Notes under the pieces: model-generated | The model's database searches: none | What the model saw: only the letters and a program-made list of their open reading frames with translations | Told to the model about the DNA's origin: nothing | Assembly: GCF_000382305.1 (NCBI RefSeq) | Contig: NZ_KB908022.1 | Span: 1-64,000 of the forward strand | Direction: 5' to 3' | DNA: 64,000 bases | Origin: Vitreoscilla stercoraria DSM 513 | GTDB taxonomy: Bacteria > Pseudomonadota > Gammaproteobacteria > Burkholderiales > Neisseriaceae | In this document: piece by piece, positions 53,555-62,084 of the stretch | Numbering within the stretch: position 1 is the stretch's first letter | Layout: every line of letters starts with the position of its first letter | Program-made: the position numbers and the translations under genes

Positions 53555-54006
53555 GATAAATCCCCTCACCAGATTGTGATGTCTGTATGCGTGCTGAGAT
53601 GTTGGTTTGAAAGGGAATTTTAGCCAAATGTAAAGTAATGCGAAGGCCGAAATTCTATGAATCTCAAAACAGAACATACTTCAGCAAGCAAATATTTTTC
53701 TAACTCGTTAGTTCAGTGTACTTTAATTTCGATTTAGATATTCAAAATGGTTTACATTTTGCCCATTAAATCAAATAAAAATGAAACTTTGATGCGCATC
53801 ATTATAAGCATAGAATTTTTTTTTAACTTTGATTTGCCCATGCTACGACCTTATTTACTTGATTTTTTGCTATGAATACAACAAAAAAACAGAATAACGT
53901 CATAATGTGGCTATTTTACATCAGTTTTTCGATTTAGGTATTTGATTGCAATAAAAAAACAGCCATCAATGGATGGCTGTTTTTTTATTGCATAAAAAAT
54001 AATGGC
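53555..54006. other. Intergenic region upstream of the adhesin gene
   Basis: This stretch lies between the adhesin start and the end of the PiT gene. It is AT-rich and has no supported gene. It holds the adhesin promoter region and the hairpin terminator at 53953-53986. I see no DUS copy here and no clear operator. Confidence 0.5.
53953..53986 (-). terminator. Intrinsic terminator of the PiT gene
   Basis: AAAAAAACAGCCAT and ATGGCTGTTTTTTT form a 14-bp stem with a 6-base loop and flanking A and T runs. It lies 20 bases after the stop codon of the phosphate transporter. Confidence 0.88.
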
Positions 54007-55470
54007 TTAGAATAGAGTACGAATGAGGAAAAACAACGCACCAGCCAACGACATTGCAACTGGAAAGGTAAATAACCATGCCAATAAAATATTGCGAATG
54101 GTTGACCATTGTAAGCCTGATTTATTGGCAACAGCAGTACCTGCGACAGCACTAGACAAAATCTGTGTTGTAGAGACCGGTAAGCCTAATAGGTTAGCAC
54201 CTGCAATACCTAAGGCAGCAGTCAGTTGCGCACAAACGCCTTGGGCATAAGTCATGTGTGATTTACCAATACCTTCACCCACAGTGGTTACTACGCGTTT
54301 CCAACCAACCATTGTGCCAACACCCAATGACAAAGCCACAGCGACAATGACCCATAATGGTGCATATTCAACTGGTAAAGAAAAGTCATTGCGAATTTGT
54401 TGTAAGTATTGTTTGTCTTCAGCAGACAAATTAGGTAGGGTTGCCAATTGTTTGGCGGTGTTTTCTAAACACAATAAATTAGTACGTAAAGCCCAACGTT
54501 GATCGGTCGTAAATTGACTGATTTGGTGGCTACCTGACATCAATTGACGTACGTTTTGACCATAAGTCAGTGCGTCAGCAGGTTGGCAATGTACTTTGCC
54601 GGCTTCCACTGCTTTTGTTTCAGCAGGGAAATGTGCTTGAATGGTTGCTTGATTTTGTTCTACAAAAACTTCTAAGCGCTGCACTGATGCCAATGAGCGT
54701 TCTAAATCGTATTGGCTGATGTTGGAGTTCACCACAAAATGAGTTGGCAAAATACAAATCAAGGTCAACATGGCCAAGCCAATGCCTTTTTGCCCATCAT
54801 TTGAGCCATGCGCAAAACTAACACCCATAGCCGACATAATCAATAAAAAACGTGTCCAAAATGGAGGATGTTTTTTACCGCGTACGCCATTGCGTAAATA
54901 AGGTGTTTGGTGAATTTTGCCAATAGGTACGACTTTGCGCAATACCGATAACATGATGAAAGCTAATAAGAAACCAGCCAATGGTGAGAATAACAATGAA
55001 GCGCCCACATCCATGGCTTTGCTCCAATTGACACCATCTGCAATCGATTGGCCGTCCATCAAAGCATTGGCAACGCCTACGCCCAAAATAGCACCGATTA
55101 ATGTGTGTGAACTAGAAGCGGGTAAACCAAAATACCAAGTACCCAAATTCCATAAAATAGCGGCAATCAACAAAGAGAAAACCATAGCCAACAATACTTC
55201 GGTATTGCCTGAGGCTAATAAGTCAATGGGTAGTAAGTTTACAATTGCATAAGCAACAGCCAAACCACCTAAAACCACACCTAAGAAGTTGAAAATACCT
55301 GATGCGATTACCGCATGTACAGGCTTCATAGATTGTGTATAAATGACAGTAGCAACTGCATTGGCAGTGTCGTGGAAGCCGTTGATGAATTCAAAAAAGA
55401 AAACCAAACCAAGGGCTAAAAGTAATAATGCCACCATGGTAGGTGACAAGGTAGAAAAAATTTCTAACAT
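54007..55470 (-). CDS. pit: Inorganic phosphate transporter, PiT family
   Basis: The 487-residue membrane protein is a low-affinity, cation-coupled phosphate importer of the PiT family. The two conserved family signatures are present: GFHDTANAVATVIYTQ with FINGFHD at the start (about residues 29-50), and GANLLGLPVSTTQILSSAVAG near residue 420. About ten membrane helices surround a central hydrophilic loop of about 150 residues. No phoU-like gene lies beside it. It lies downstream of pstSCAB on the same strand, separated by a DUS-like terminator (55579-55608), so low- and high-affinity uptake are side by side. Confidence 0.93.
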   Translation of the reverse strand: MLEIFSTLSPTMVALLLLALGLVFFFEFINGFHDTANAVATVIYTQSMKPVHAVIASGIFNFLGVVLGGLAVAYAIVNLLPIDLLASGNTEVLLAMVFSLLIAAILWNLGTWYFGLPASSSHTLIGAILGVGVANALMDGQSIADGVNWSKAMDVGASLLFSPLAGFLLAFIMLSVLRKVVPIGKIHQTPYLRNGVRGKKHPPFWTRFLLIMSAMGVSFAHGSNDGQKGIGLAMLTLICILPTHFVVNSNISQYDLERSLASVQRLEVFVEQNQATIQAHFPAETKAVEAGKVHCQPADALTYGQNVRQLMSGSHQISQFTTDQRWALRTNLLCLENTAKQLATLPNLSAEDKQYLQQIRNDFSLPVEYAPLWVIVAVALSLGVGTMVGWKRVVTTVGEGIGKSHMTYAQGVCAQLTAALGIAGANLLGLPVSTTQILSSAVAGTAVANKSGLQWSTIRNILLAWLFTFPVAMSLAGALFFLIRTLF

Positions 55471-55578
55471 AATAAAATTGGATGGACAGAATAATAAGAT
55501 TGTCGGTCTTTTGTAGTATGACAGTCAAGGAGAAAATTGTAACATAACATATTAATTAAATTATTTTTATTAACGAAA

Positions 55579-55608
55579 ACAAGCGACCTATGACTTCAGG
55601 CCGCTTGT
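55579..55608. terminator. DUS-like terminator of the pst operon
   Basis: ACAAGCGACCT and AGGCCGCTTGT pair with one A-C mismatch around an 8-base loop. The arms are degenerate DUS copies (AAGCGACCT and AAGCGGCCT). The hairpin lies 30 bases after the pstB stop codon. Confidence 0.65.
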
Positions 55609-55638
55609 AATATAAATTATTGGTTAATACTGTATCAA

Positions 55639-56394
55639 TTAACCAAATTTGCCGGTAATGTAGTCTTCAGTTGCTTTTTCTTTTGGTTTGGTAAAAATCA
55701 CTTTGGTATCGTCAAACTCGACCATTTCGCCCAAATACATATAAGCGGTGAAATCAGACACGCGAGCTGCTTGTTGCATGTTGTGTGTGACGATGGCAAT
55801 GGTGTAATCGTTTTTCAATTCGGTGACCAATTCCTCGACCTTGGCTGTTGAAATCGGATCAAGGGCAGAAGTTGGCTCATCCAGTAGCAATACTTCAGGC
55901 TTGGTTGCAACGGCACGAGCGATACACAAACGTTGTTGCTGACCACCTGATAAAGAGTTACCAGATTGCTTTAACTTGTCTTTGACTTCTGTCCATAAAG
56001 CCGCTTTTTTCAGTGCCCATTCCACACGATCATCCAAATCGCTACGGCTGAGTTTTTCATACAATTTCACACCAAAAGTTACATTGTCATAAATTGACAT
56101 CGGAAATGGGGTTGGTTTTTGGAATACCATGCCGACTTTGGCACGCAATAAATTCAAATCGACATCTTTACCTAAAATCGATTTGCCTTCTAAAGTCAAA
56201 CCACCTTCAGCGCGCATGCCGGGATATAAGTCGTACATACGGTTGAATGTGCGCAATAAAGTCGATTTGCCGCAACCAGATGGGCCAATGAAGGCGGTGA
56301 CTTTTTTCTCTTCAATATCCAAATTGATGTTTTTTAGAGCGTGAAAATCACCGTAGTAAAAGTTAAAGTCTTTTGCAGAAATCTTAGCAGTCAT
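55639..56394 (-). CDS. pstB: Phosphate ABC transporter ATP-binding protein
   Basis: PstB powers the high-affinity phosphate importer. The 251-residue protein has Walker A GPSGCGKSTLLRTFNRM (about residues 37-53), the ABC signature NSLSGGQQQRLCIARAV, Walker B VLLLDEPTSALDP and the H-loop IAIVTHNMQQA. An AGGAA site precedes the ATG. It is the last gene of pstSCAB; no phoU follows, although phoU often closes this operon in other bacteria. Confidence 0.98.
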   Translation of the reverse strand: MTAKISAKDFNFYYGDFHALKNINLDIEEKKVTAFIGPSGCGKSTLLRTFNRMYDLYPGMRAEGGLTLEGKSILGKDVDLNLLRAKVGMVFQKPTPFPMSIYDNVTFGVKLYEKLSRSDLDDRVEWALKKAALWTEVKDKLKQSGNSLSGGQQQRLCIARAVATKPEVLLLDEPTSALDPISTAKVEELVTELKNDYTIAIVTHNMQQAARVSDFTAYMYLGEMVEFDDTKVIFTKPKEKATEDYITGKFG

Positions 56395-56412
56395 GAAATC
56401 AATTCCTAAATC

Positions 56413-57264
56413 TTAATGTTTGTTCGCACTTTGGCGGCTCAAAAAGCGCGCAGCGATGTTGGCAATCAAAACGGTCAAAGTAATCAACAAAGCTGCCGCC
56501 CAAGCCAAACGTTGCCAATCTTGGTAAGGACTCATGGCAAATTGGAAAATAGTGTTAGGCAAATTGGCAATCGGTGCATTCATGTCGGTACTGAAAAATT
56601 GGTTGTTCAATGCGGTGTAAAGCAATGGTGCGGTTTCGCCTGAAACCCGTGCAAAAGCCAATAACACACCAGTCAACACGCCTGCTTTGGCTGCACGCAA
56701 AGTCACCATTGTGACCAATTTCCATTTTGGCGTACCCAAAGCGTAAGCTGCTTCACGCAAGCTATTTGGTACCAAGCGCAACATGTTTTCGGTGGTGCGA
56801 ATCACAACTGGAATCACCAGTAAAGACAAAGCCAAAGAACCTGCCCAGCCTGAAAAGTGACCCATAGGTACGACCATCAGACCGTAGATGAACAAACAAA
56901 TCACGATAGAGGGTGCTGACAATAAAATGTCGTTCATAAAACGGGTAGCAGATGCCAACCATGATTTGCCACCGAACTCGGCCAAATAAATACCGGCCAA
57001 GATGCCAATTGGGGTGCCGATGAGCAAACCAAATAAAGTGACCAATAAGCTGCCGACAATGGCATTGCGTAAGCCGCCTTCCATGCCAGCAGGAGGCGTG
57101 TTCATGGTGTAGGTGTTGATGTCCAATAAGCCATCTAAACCATTACTGAATAAGGTAATCAAAATCCAAGCCAACCAAAACAAGCCAAAAGCCATGGTGC
57201 CCCACGCCATTGCAAGGTTGAATTTGTTGATGAACAGGCGGCGTTTGTATAAGGCGTTATTCAT
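56413..57264 (-). CDS. pstA: Phosphate ABC transporter permease PstA
   Basis: This inner-membrane permease of 283 residues forms the phosphate channel with PstC. Six membrane helices are visible, including GTMAFGLFWLAWILITLF and PIGILAGIYLAEFGG. The EAA loop that contacts PstB reads EAAYALGTPKWKLVTMVTLRAA. An AGGAGA site precedes the ATG. The gap to pstC is 14 bases. Confidence 0.96.
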   Translation of the reverse strand: MNNALYKRRLFINKFNLAMAWGTMAFGLFWLAWILITLFSNGLDGLLDINTYTMNTPPAGMEGGLRNAIVGSLLVTLFGLLIGTPIGILAGIYLAEFGGKSWLASATRFMNDILLSAPSIVICLFIYGLMVVPMGHFSGWAGSLALSLLVIPVVIRTTENMLRLVPNSLREAAYALGTPKWKLVTMVTLRAAKAGVLTGVLLAFARVSGETAPLLYTALNNQFFSTDMNAPIANLPNTIFQFAMSPYQDWQRLAWAAALLITLTVLIANIAARFLSRQSANKH

Positions 57265-57278
57265 TGGTAATCTCCTAA

Positions 57279-58229
57279 TTAACGACCTTCATGACGCTGC
57301 ATGCGCAACAACATGACTTTAGAAATGCACAACACAACAAAGGTAATCAAGAACAAAATCAAGCCCAAAAATAACAATGAAGAAACATGTGCTTCATCGA
57401 CGGCTTCGCCAAATTCATTGGCCAAAGCGGAGGTAATGGATACACCTGAGCTGAATAAGCTGCCTGTAATATTAAAAGTGTTACCGATGACAAAAGTGAC
57501 GGCCATGGTTTCACCCAAAGCCCGACCCAGACCTAAAATAATGCCGCCAACCACACCCGCTTTGGTATAAGGCAAAACCACATGTCGCATCACTTCCCAA
57601 GTCGTGGAACCCAAGCCATAAGCAGATTCTTTTAAGAGGGTAGGGGTGACTTCAAACACATCACGCATCACCGATGCAATGAAAGGGATAATCATGATGG
57701 CTAAAATCAAAGCAGCGGTGAATAAGCCAATGCCCATTGGCGCACCTTGGAATAAAGTGCCAATCACTGGTACATCACCTAAATATTGAATCATGTGTGG
57801 TTGGACGTGTTCACCAAACCAAGGTGCGAAGACAAATAAACCCCACATGCCATAAATGATAGAAGGTACACCTGCCAATAATTCTACCGCTACGCCTAAT
57901 GGGCGTTTTAACCAAGAAGGACTTAATTCGGTTAAAAAAATGGCAATACCAAAACTCACAGGAACGGCAACCAATAAAGCAATCACAGATGTGACAAGTG
58001 TGCCAAATACGGGTGCTAAAGCACCATAATCAGCGGCAACTGGATCCCAATTTTTGCTGGTTAAAAAGCCCCAGCCAAATTTTTCCATACTTGGCATCGC
58101 ACCTACAATCAATGTGATCATGATGCCAACCAAGCTTGCCAAGACCAAGAAGGCAAACAGTTTGGTCACATTAACAAAGAGCCAATCCAATTTACGCTGT
58201 GTTGCCAGCTTTTGCTGTAAATTACTCAT
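57279..58229 (-). CDS. pstC: Phosphate ABC transporter permease PstC
   Basis: The 316-residue permease is the partner of PstA. Visible parts are the first helix (FAFLVLASLVGIMITLIVGA), the segment PVSFGIAIFLTELSPSW, VELLAGVPSIIYGMWGLFVF and the EAA loop ESAYGLGSTTWEVMRHVVLP. A hairpin (58271-58317) between pstS and this gene probably lowers its expression relative to the binding protein. Confidence 0.97.
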   Translation of the reverse strand: MSNLQQKLATQRKLDWLFVNVTKLFAFLVLASLVGIMITLIVGAMPSMEKFGWGFLTSKNWDPVAADYGALAPVFGTLVTSVIALLVAVPVSFGIAIFLTELSPSWLKRPLGVAVELLAGVPSIIYGMWGLFVFAPWFGEHVQPHMIQYLGDVPVIGTLFQGAPMGIGLFTAALILAIMIIPFIASVMRDVFEVTPTLLKESAYGLGSTTWEVMRHVVLPYTKAGVVGGIILGLGRALGETMAVTFVIGNTFNITGSLFSSGVSITSALANEFGEAVDEAHVSSLLFLGLILFLITFVVLCISKVMLLRMQRHEGR

Positions 58230-58270
58230 AATGTTTTCGTTCTTTATGAATCAATCATGTTTGTTGCTAA

Positions 58271-58317
58271 AAAACACAGCCCTTCCTTCAGTTTTTTTGA
58301 AGAAAGGGTGTGGTTTT
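58271..58317 (-). terminator. Hairpin between pstS and pstC (likely attenuator)
   Basis: AAAACACAGCCCTTCCTTCA and TGAAGAAAGGGTGTGGTTTT form a long, slightly imperfect stem with a loop of T residues. It lies 12 bases after the pstS stop codon. Such a hairpin would stabilise pstS mRNA or partly end transcription, giving more binding protein than permease. Confidence 0.7.
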
Positions 58318-58329
58318 CATGAAGTTTGA

Positions 58330-59436
58330 TTACAAGACAGGTTTGCCATTGGCATCCACAACTTGTTTCCAGCTTTCACGAATCAATGCCTTGGTTTCAG
58401 CTGGCAAAGGTACATAGTCCAACTTCACAGAAGCATCATCGCCAGTGTTGTAAGCCCAATCAAAGAAACTCAACGCTGCTTTGGTTTTTTCAGCATCAGC
58501 TGGCTTGGTGTGCACCAAGATAAAAGTCGCTGCTGCGATAGGCCATGCATTGGCATCGGCTTGGTCAGTCAAAATCAAACCAAAGCCAGGAACTGAGTTC
58601 CAATCCGCTTTGGCCGCAGCTGAGAATGTTTCCAAAGAAGGTTGTACGAAGTTGCCTGCTTTGTTTTTCAAAGACACATGTGACATGTTGTTTTGTTTGG
58701 CGTAAGCAAACTCAACATAACCAATCGAGTTTTTCACAGTACGAACAAAATTCGCTACACCTTCATTACCTTTGCCTGCTGTACCCGAATTGCTAGAAGC
58801 CGTTGGCCATTTCACGGCATTGGCTGCGCCCACAGTGGTCTTCCACTCAGCTGAGACAGCACTTAAATAATTGGTAAAGTTAAAGCTGGTGCCTGAACCA
58901 TCAGAACGGAATACTGTGGTGATAGTAGCGTCTGGCAAGTTGATATCAGGATTCAAAGCTTTGATTGCGGCATCGTTCCAATTGGTAATTTGACCCAAAT
59001 AGATTTTTGCCAAAGTATTGCCATCTAATTTCAATTGACCAGGTTGTATGCCTTCGATGTTCACAATAGGCACAACGCCGCCAATCACAGTTGGAAATTG
59101 AATCAAACCATTGTGATCCAAATCTTCTTTGGATAAAGGTGCATCGGTGGCGCCAAAATCGACAGTTTTAGAGTTGATTTGTTTGACACCGCCACTAGAG
59201 CCAATAGATTGGTAATTGACTTTGACGCCTGTGGCTGCGTTATAGTCTTGCGCCCATTGCGCGTAAATAGGCTGAGGGAATGAAGCACCCGCGCCTGTGA
59301 TTGTCACATTGCTGGTAGTGCTAGGAGGTGTTGCACCACCTGCTGATTTCGGTGTCACCGGACCTGAAGATTCCCCGCCGCAAGCTGCCAAGCTCAAAGC
59401 ACCCAATACAACTGCAGTAGATAACATCAAACGCAT
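58330..59436 (-). CDS. pstS: Phosphate-binding lipoprotein PstS
   Basis: The 368-residue protein binds phosphate in the periplasm and delivers it to PstCA. The lipoprotein signal peptide ends in LSLAAC with Cys19. The mature protein has ITGAGASFPQPIYAQWA and the phosphate-binding segments DFGATDAPLSKEDL and FRSDGSGTSFNFTNYL. Upstream, TTGTCAC-ACTG-CTGAAAC (about 59534-59553) loosely resembles a Pho box, but the match is too poor to claim. The divergent neighbour is tpiA. Confidence 0.97.
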   Translation of the reverse strand: MRLMLSTAVVLGALSLAACGGESSGPVTPKSAGGATPPSTTSNVTITGAGASFPQPIYAQWAQDYNAATGVKVNYQSIGSSGGVKQINSKTVDFGATDAPLSKEDLDHNGLIQFPTVIGGVVPIVNIEGIQPGQLKLDGNTLAKIYLGQITNWNDAAIKALNPDINLPDATITTVFRSDGSGTSFNFTNYLSAVSAEWKTTVGAANAVKWPTASSNSGTAGKGNEGVANFVRTVKNSIGYVEFAYAKQNNMSHVSLKNKAGNFVQPSLETFSAAAKADWNSVPGFGLILTDQADANAWPIAAATFILVHTKPADAEKTKAALSFFDWAYNTGDDASVKLDYVPLPAETKALIRESWKQVVDANGKPVL

Positions 59437-59701
59437 GGTTTACCCCGTATTTAATCAATAAATGAATGAAGAAAAATTTTGGTGATTCGCATCAGCTATA
59501 TTTCAGAATGCTCGCAGTTTACAAAGCAAATGTTTCAGCAGTGTGACAATCGATATAAATGAATAAAAAAGTTACAGGCCGCTTGTAACAAGACGTTTTT
59601 GATACATAAGTTGTTTTGGGTCATTTTTCATCATGATTGTGCTAGACGGGCTAGAAGCCACTTGCGTACAATGCGGTCGAAATCTTTTGTGGGGGCAGGA
59701 T

Positions 59702-60454
59702 ATGACAATTCAAAAATGGGTTTTGGGTAACTGGAAAATGAATGGCCGCTTGGCAACAAATGAAGCATTGTTGTCACAATTGGGTCAAATTGACACGGAT
59801 GAAAAAGTGGCAGTGGGCGTAGCAGTGCCATCTGTTTATTTGTTACCAAGTTTACAGGCCGCTCAAAATGTTTTAGTAGGCGCAGAAGATGTCAGCCGTT
59901 TTGCGGCAGATGGTGCTTATACTGGTGAAGTATCGGCTGCGATATTGGCGGATATTGGTGCACAATTTACCTTGATTGGTCATTCTGAGCGTCGTCAATA
60001 CTTTGCAGAAGATGAAGCCGTTTTGGCGCAAAAATATGCCAATGCGGTGGCAGCTGGAGTATTGCCCGTGTTGTGTGTGGGTGAAACCTTAGAACAGCGT
60101 GAAGCCAATCAAGCTCAAGCGGTTGTTGCTGAGCAATTGTCTTGGTTAAAAGATGCTGTTTTGTTGAATCAAACGGTTTTGGTGGCGTATGAACCTGTGT
60201 GGGCAATTGGTACTGGTGTGGTTGCAAGCATCGAACAAATTGCACAAATGCATGCTTTTATTCAAGAGCATGTCTTGTCACTGGTTGGCAATGCTGCTAA
60301 TATTCGCCTCCTTTACGGCGGTAGTGTGAATGCAGACAATTGTGCCGCCATTTTTGCTGTTGCGCATGTAGACGGTGCCTTAGTAGGTGGCGCGTCTTTG
60401 AAAGCCGACAGTTTTGCGAACATTATTACAGCGGCCATTAGTGCTGCGAATTGA
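59702..60454 (+). CDS. tpiA: Triosephosphate isomerase
   Basis: TpiA interconverts dihydroxyacetone phosphate and glyceraldehyde 3-phosphate. I start it at ATG 59702 (MTIQKWVLGNWKMNG), preceded by GGGGGCAGGA; the longer frame to 59633 lacks support. The 250-residue protein has the active-site Lys in GNWKMNG, His in IGHSERRQYF, and the catalytic Glu in VAYEPVWAIGTG, with phosphate-gripping YGGSVNADN and GALVGGASL. A DUS is at 59851-59867. secG begins 5 bases after the stop. Confidence 0.97.
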   Translation: MTIQKWVLGNWKMNGRLATNEALLSQLGQIDTDEKVAVGVAVPSVYLLPSLQAAQNVLVGAEDVSRFAADGAYTGEVSAAILADIGAQFTLIGHSERRQYFAEDEAVLAQKYANAVAAGVLPVLCVGETLEQREANQAQAVVAEQLSWLKDAVLLNQTVLVAYEPVWAIGTGVVASIEQIAQMHAFIQEHVLSLVGNAANIRLLYGGSVNADNCAAIFAVAHVDGALVGGASLKADSFANIITAAISAAN

Positions 60455-60458
60455 TGCC

Positions 60459-60794
60459 ATGGAAGCCTTTAAAACCATTATCTTTTTGGTGAACATTTTT
60501 TCAGCCTTGGCTGTGATTGTATTGGTATTATTACAACACGGTAAGGGCGCGGATGCTGGTGCTGCGTTTGGTTCTGGCAGTGCACAAGGTGTATTCGGTG
60601 CAGCTGGCTCAGCCAACTTTTTAAGTCGTGGTACAGCATTGGCAGCAGTTTTATTTTTTGCTTCTTGCTTGGGTTTAGGCTATTTTTCTGCCAACCAAAG
60701 CAGCGGCTTGAATTTTGACCAGCCAGCGCCAACAACGCAAAGCGTGCCAGCGCCTGCTGCGGCACCTGCGACTGGTCAAGTCGTACCAGATTAA
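60459..60794 (+). CDS. secG: Protein-export membrane protein SecG
   Basis: SecG is a small subunit of the SecYEG translocon in the inner membrane. The 111-residue protein starts at ATG 60459 (MEAFKTIIFLVNIF); a longer frame would overlap tpiA. It has two membrane helices (about residues 4-24 and 55-73) joined by the conserved loop LLQHGKGADAGAAFGSGSAQG. The C-terminal tail is Pro/Ala-rich. tpiA-secG-tRNA-Leu is the common order in Neisseria. Confidence 0.95.
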   Translation: MEAFKTIIFLVNIFSALAVIVLVLLQHGKGADAGAAFGSGSAQGVFGAAGSANFLSRGTALAAVLFFASCLGLGYFSANQSSGLNFDQPAPTTQSVPAPAAAPATGQVVPD

Positions 60795-60803
60795 ACAATT
60801 ATT

Positions 60804-60890
60804 GCCGACGTGGTGGAATTGGTAGACACGCCATCTTGAGGGGGTGGTGACCGTAAGGTTGTATGAGTTCGAGTCTCATCGTCGGCACCA
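60804..60890 (+). tRNA. tRNA-Leu (GAG)
   Basis: The 87-base gene begins GCCGACG and ends CGTCGGC-ACCA with CCA encoded. The anticodon stem CCATC/GGTGG encloses TTGAGGG, giving anticodon GAG for Leu codons CUU and CUC. A long variable arm (GTGACCGTAAGGTTGTA region) is typical of leucine tRNAs. The T arm ATGAG-TTCGAGT-CTCAT pairs fully. Confidence 0.95.
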
Positions 60891-60895
60891 AAAAT

Positions 60896-60927
60896 AAAAA
60901 AAGACAGCTTTTGAGCTGTCTTTTTTT
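60896..60927 (+). terminator. Terminator after tRNA-Leu
   Basis: AAGACAGCT and AGCTGTCTT form a 9-bp stem with a 4-base loop, flanked by A and T runs. It closes the tpiA-secG-tRNA unit. Confidence 0.85.
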
Positions 60928-60989
60928 ATTTTTAATTTATGTTTATCTAAATGAAGTGATCTTCAATGAAGTGTGGTTTCCTGTGTATA

Positions 60990-61007
60990 TTACAGGACGC
61001 TTTTTAA
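60990..61007. repeat. Single DUS-like motif upstream of nuo
   Basis: TTACAGGACGCTTTTTAA is a GT-form copy. A degenerate arm, TTTCCTGTG, precedes it (60977-60986), so this may be a decayed DUS hairpin. Confidence 0.5.
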
Positions 61008-61035
61008 AAAAATCTAAAAAAATCATAATAGTAAT

Positions 61036-61054
61036 TCAAATAATAATCATTATC
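61036..61054. promoter_or_regulatory. Fur-box-like sequence upstream of nuoA
   Basis: TCAAATAATAATCATTATC matches 15 of 19 bases of the classical Fur consensus GATAATGATAATCATTATC, including an unbroken 12-base run at the right side. It ends 192 bases before the nuoA start. I recall that in Neisseria meningitidis Fur binds upstream of nuo and activates it; the distance here fits a similar role. Confidence 0.65.
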
Positions 61055-61119
61055 AACAACTTATTAACAATATGAATTTATTTGAATTTTTTTAAACCGT
61101 TATGGGTTGCTTTTCTGCG

Positions 61120-61140
61120 ATTGCTTAAAATTTAAGCAAT
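61120..61140. promoter_or_regulatory. Perfect 21-bp palindrome in the nuoA leader
   Basis: ATTGCTTAAA and TTTAAGCAAT are perfect 10-base arms around a single A. There is no T run, so it is unlikely to be a terminator. It lies between the Fur-like box and nuoA and has the form of an operator for a dimeric regulator. Confidence 0.55.
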
Positions 61141-61246
61141 AAATGTTAGCATAGGTAAATACCATCAAAATACAAGACTTTAAATCACTGATTTAATTAG
61201 ATACAATAGATAGGATTATCTTGATTTTCGTTTAGGTCGTACAGCC

Positions 61247-61603
61247 ATGCTAGCGAATTACTTTCCAGTATTACTGTTTATAGTCATCGGCCTTGTTGCT
61301 GGTGGCGCGTTCATTACTTTGGGTTCTTTATTGGCCCCAAGTCGTCCATATGAAGAAAAACTCTCTCCTTATGAGTGTGGTTTTGAGGCGTTCGAGAACG
61401 CCCGTATGCGATTTGATGTGCGTTATTACCTTGTTGCCATCCTGTTTATTTTGTTCGATTTGGAAGTGGCATTCATGTTCCCTTGGGCTGTTGTGTTCAA
61501 GGAATTGGGTGCATTTGGCTTTTGGTCAATGTTGGTCTTCCTTGTCATCCTAACAGTTGGCTTTGTTTATGAGTGGAAAAAAGGCGCTTTGGAATGGGAA
61601 TAG
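61247..61603 (+). CDS. nuoA: NADH-quinone oxidoreductase subunit A
   Basis: NuoA is a small membrane subunit of complex I. The 118-residue protein has three membrane helices (near residues 8-29, 60-80 and 88-108) and the conserved loop EEKLSPYECGFEAFENAR, then RYYLVAILFILFDLEVAFMFPW. The stop lies 8 bases inside nuoB. It is the first gene of the nuo operon. Confidence 0.98.
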   Translation: MLANYFPVLLFIVIGLVAGGAFITLGSLLAPSRPYEEKLSPYECGFEAFENARMRFDVRYYLVAILFILFDLEVAFMFPWAVVFKELGAFGFWSMLVFLVILTVGFVYEWKKGALEWE

Positions 61604-62073
61604 ATGGCGTTTTAGAAAAAGGTTTCATCACCACCAGTGCTGATACCGTTTTGAATTACATGCGTACTGGCTCTATGTGGCCAGTTACTTTTGGTTTGGC
61701 TTGTTGTGCCGTTGAAATGATGCATGCCGGTATGGCACGTTATGACTTGGACCGTTTCGGTATTATTTTCCGTCCAAGTCCTCGTCAAGCTGACTTGATG
61801 ATTGTTGCAGGTACTTTGTGCAACAAAATGGCCCCAGCATTGCGCAAAGTATACGACCAAATGACCGAGCCTCGTTGGGTGGTGTCTATGGGTTCTTGCG
61901 CCAATGGTGGTGGTTACTACCATTATTCATACTCTGTGGTGCGCGGTTGTGATCGAGTGGTACCTGTGGACGTTTATGTACCAGGTTGCCCTCCGACATC
62001 AGAAGCGTTGATTTATGGTTTATTGCAATTGCAAAACAAAATCAAACGTACGCAAACCATTGCGCGTAACTAA
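61594..62073 (+). CDS. nuoB: NADH-quinone oxidoreductase subunit B
   Basis: NuoB holds iron-sulfur cluster N2, which passes electrons to quinone. The start is ATG 61594 (MGIDGVLEKGF) with AAGG upstream; 159 residues. Cluster ligands are visible in GLACCAVEMM (Cys-Cys), SMGSCANGGG and VPGCPPTSEAL. The start overlaps nuoA by 10 bases. Confidence 0.98.
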   Translation: MGIDGVLEKGFITTSADTVLNYMRTGSMWPVTFGLACCAVEMMHAGMARYDLDRFGIIFRPSPRQADLMIVAGTLCNKMAPALRKVYDQMTEPRWVVSMGSCANGGGYYHYSYSVVRGCDRVVPVDVYVPGCPPTSEALIYGLLQLQNKIKRTQTIARN

Positions 62074-62084
62074 GAGGCAGACGT

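Larger units (their letters stand above)
60928..61246. other. Regulatory region upstream of nuoA
   Basis: This AT-rich gap of 0.3 kb holds a single DUS, the Fur-like box and the 21-bp palindrome. A TACAAT sequence at 61202-61207 may be the -10 element. No gene is supported; a short frame at 60863-61075 overlaps the tRNA and its terminator and is rejected. Confidence 0.5.

Noticed and set aside
59530..59555. Pho box upstream of pstS
   Set aside because: Two 7-base half-sites at the right spacing match the consensus at only 4 to 5 positions each; not better than chance in such DNA.
60863..61075. A 70-codon frame starting in tRNA-Leu
   Set aside because: It runs through the tRNA, its terminator and a DUS, with low-complexity Ile/Lys/Asn content.
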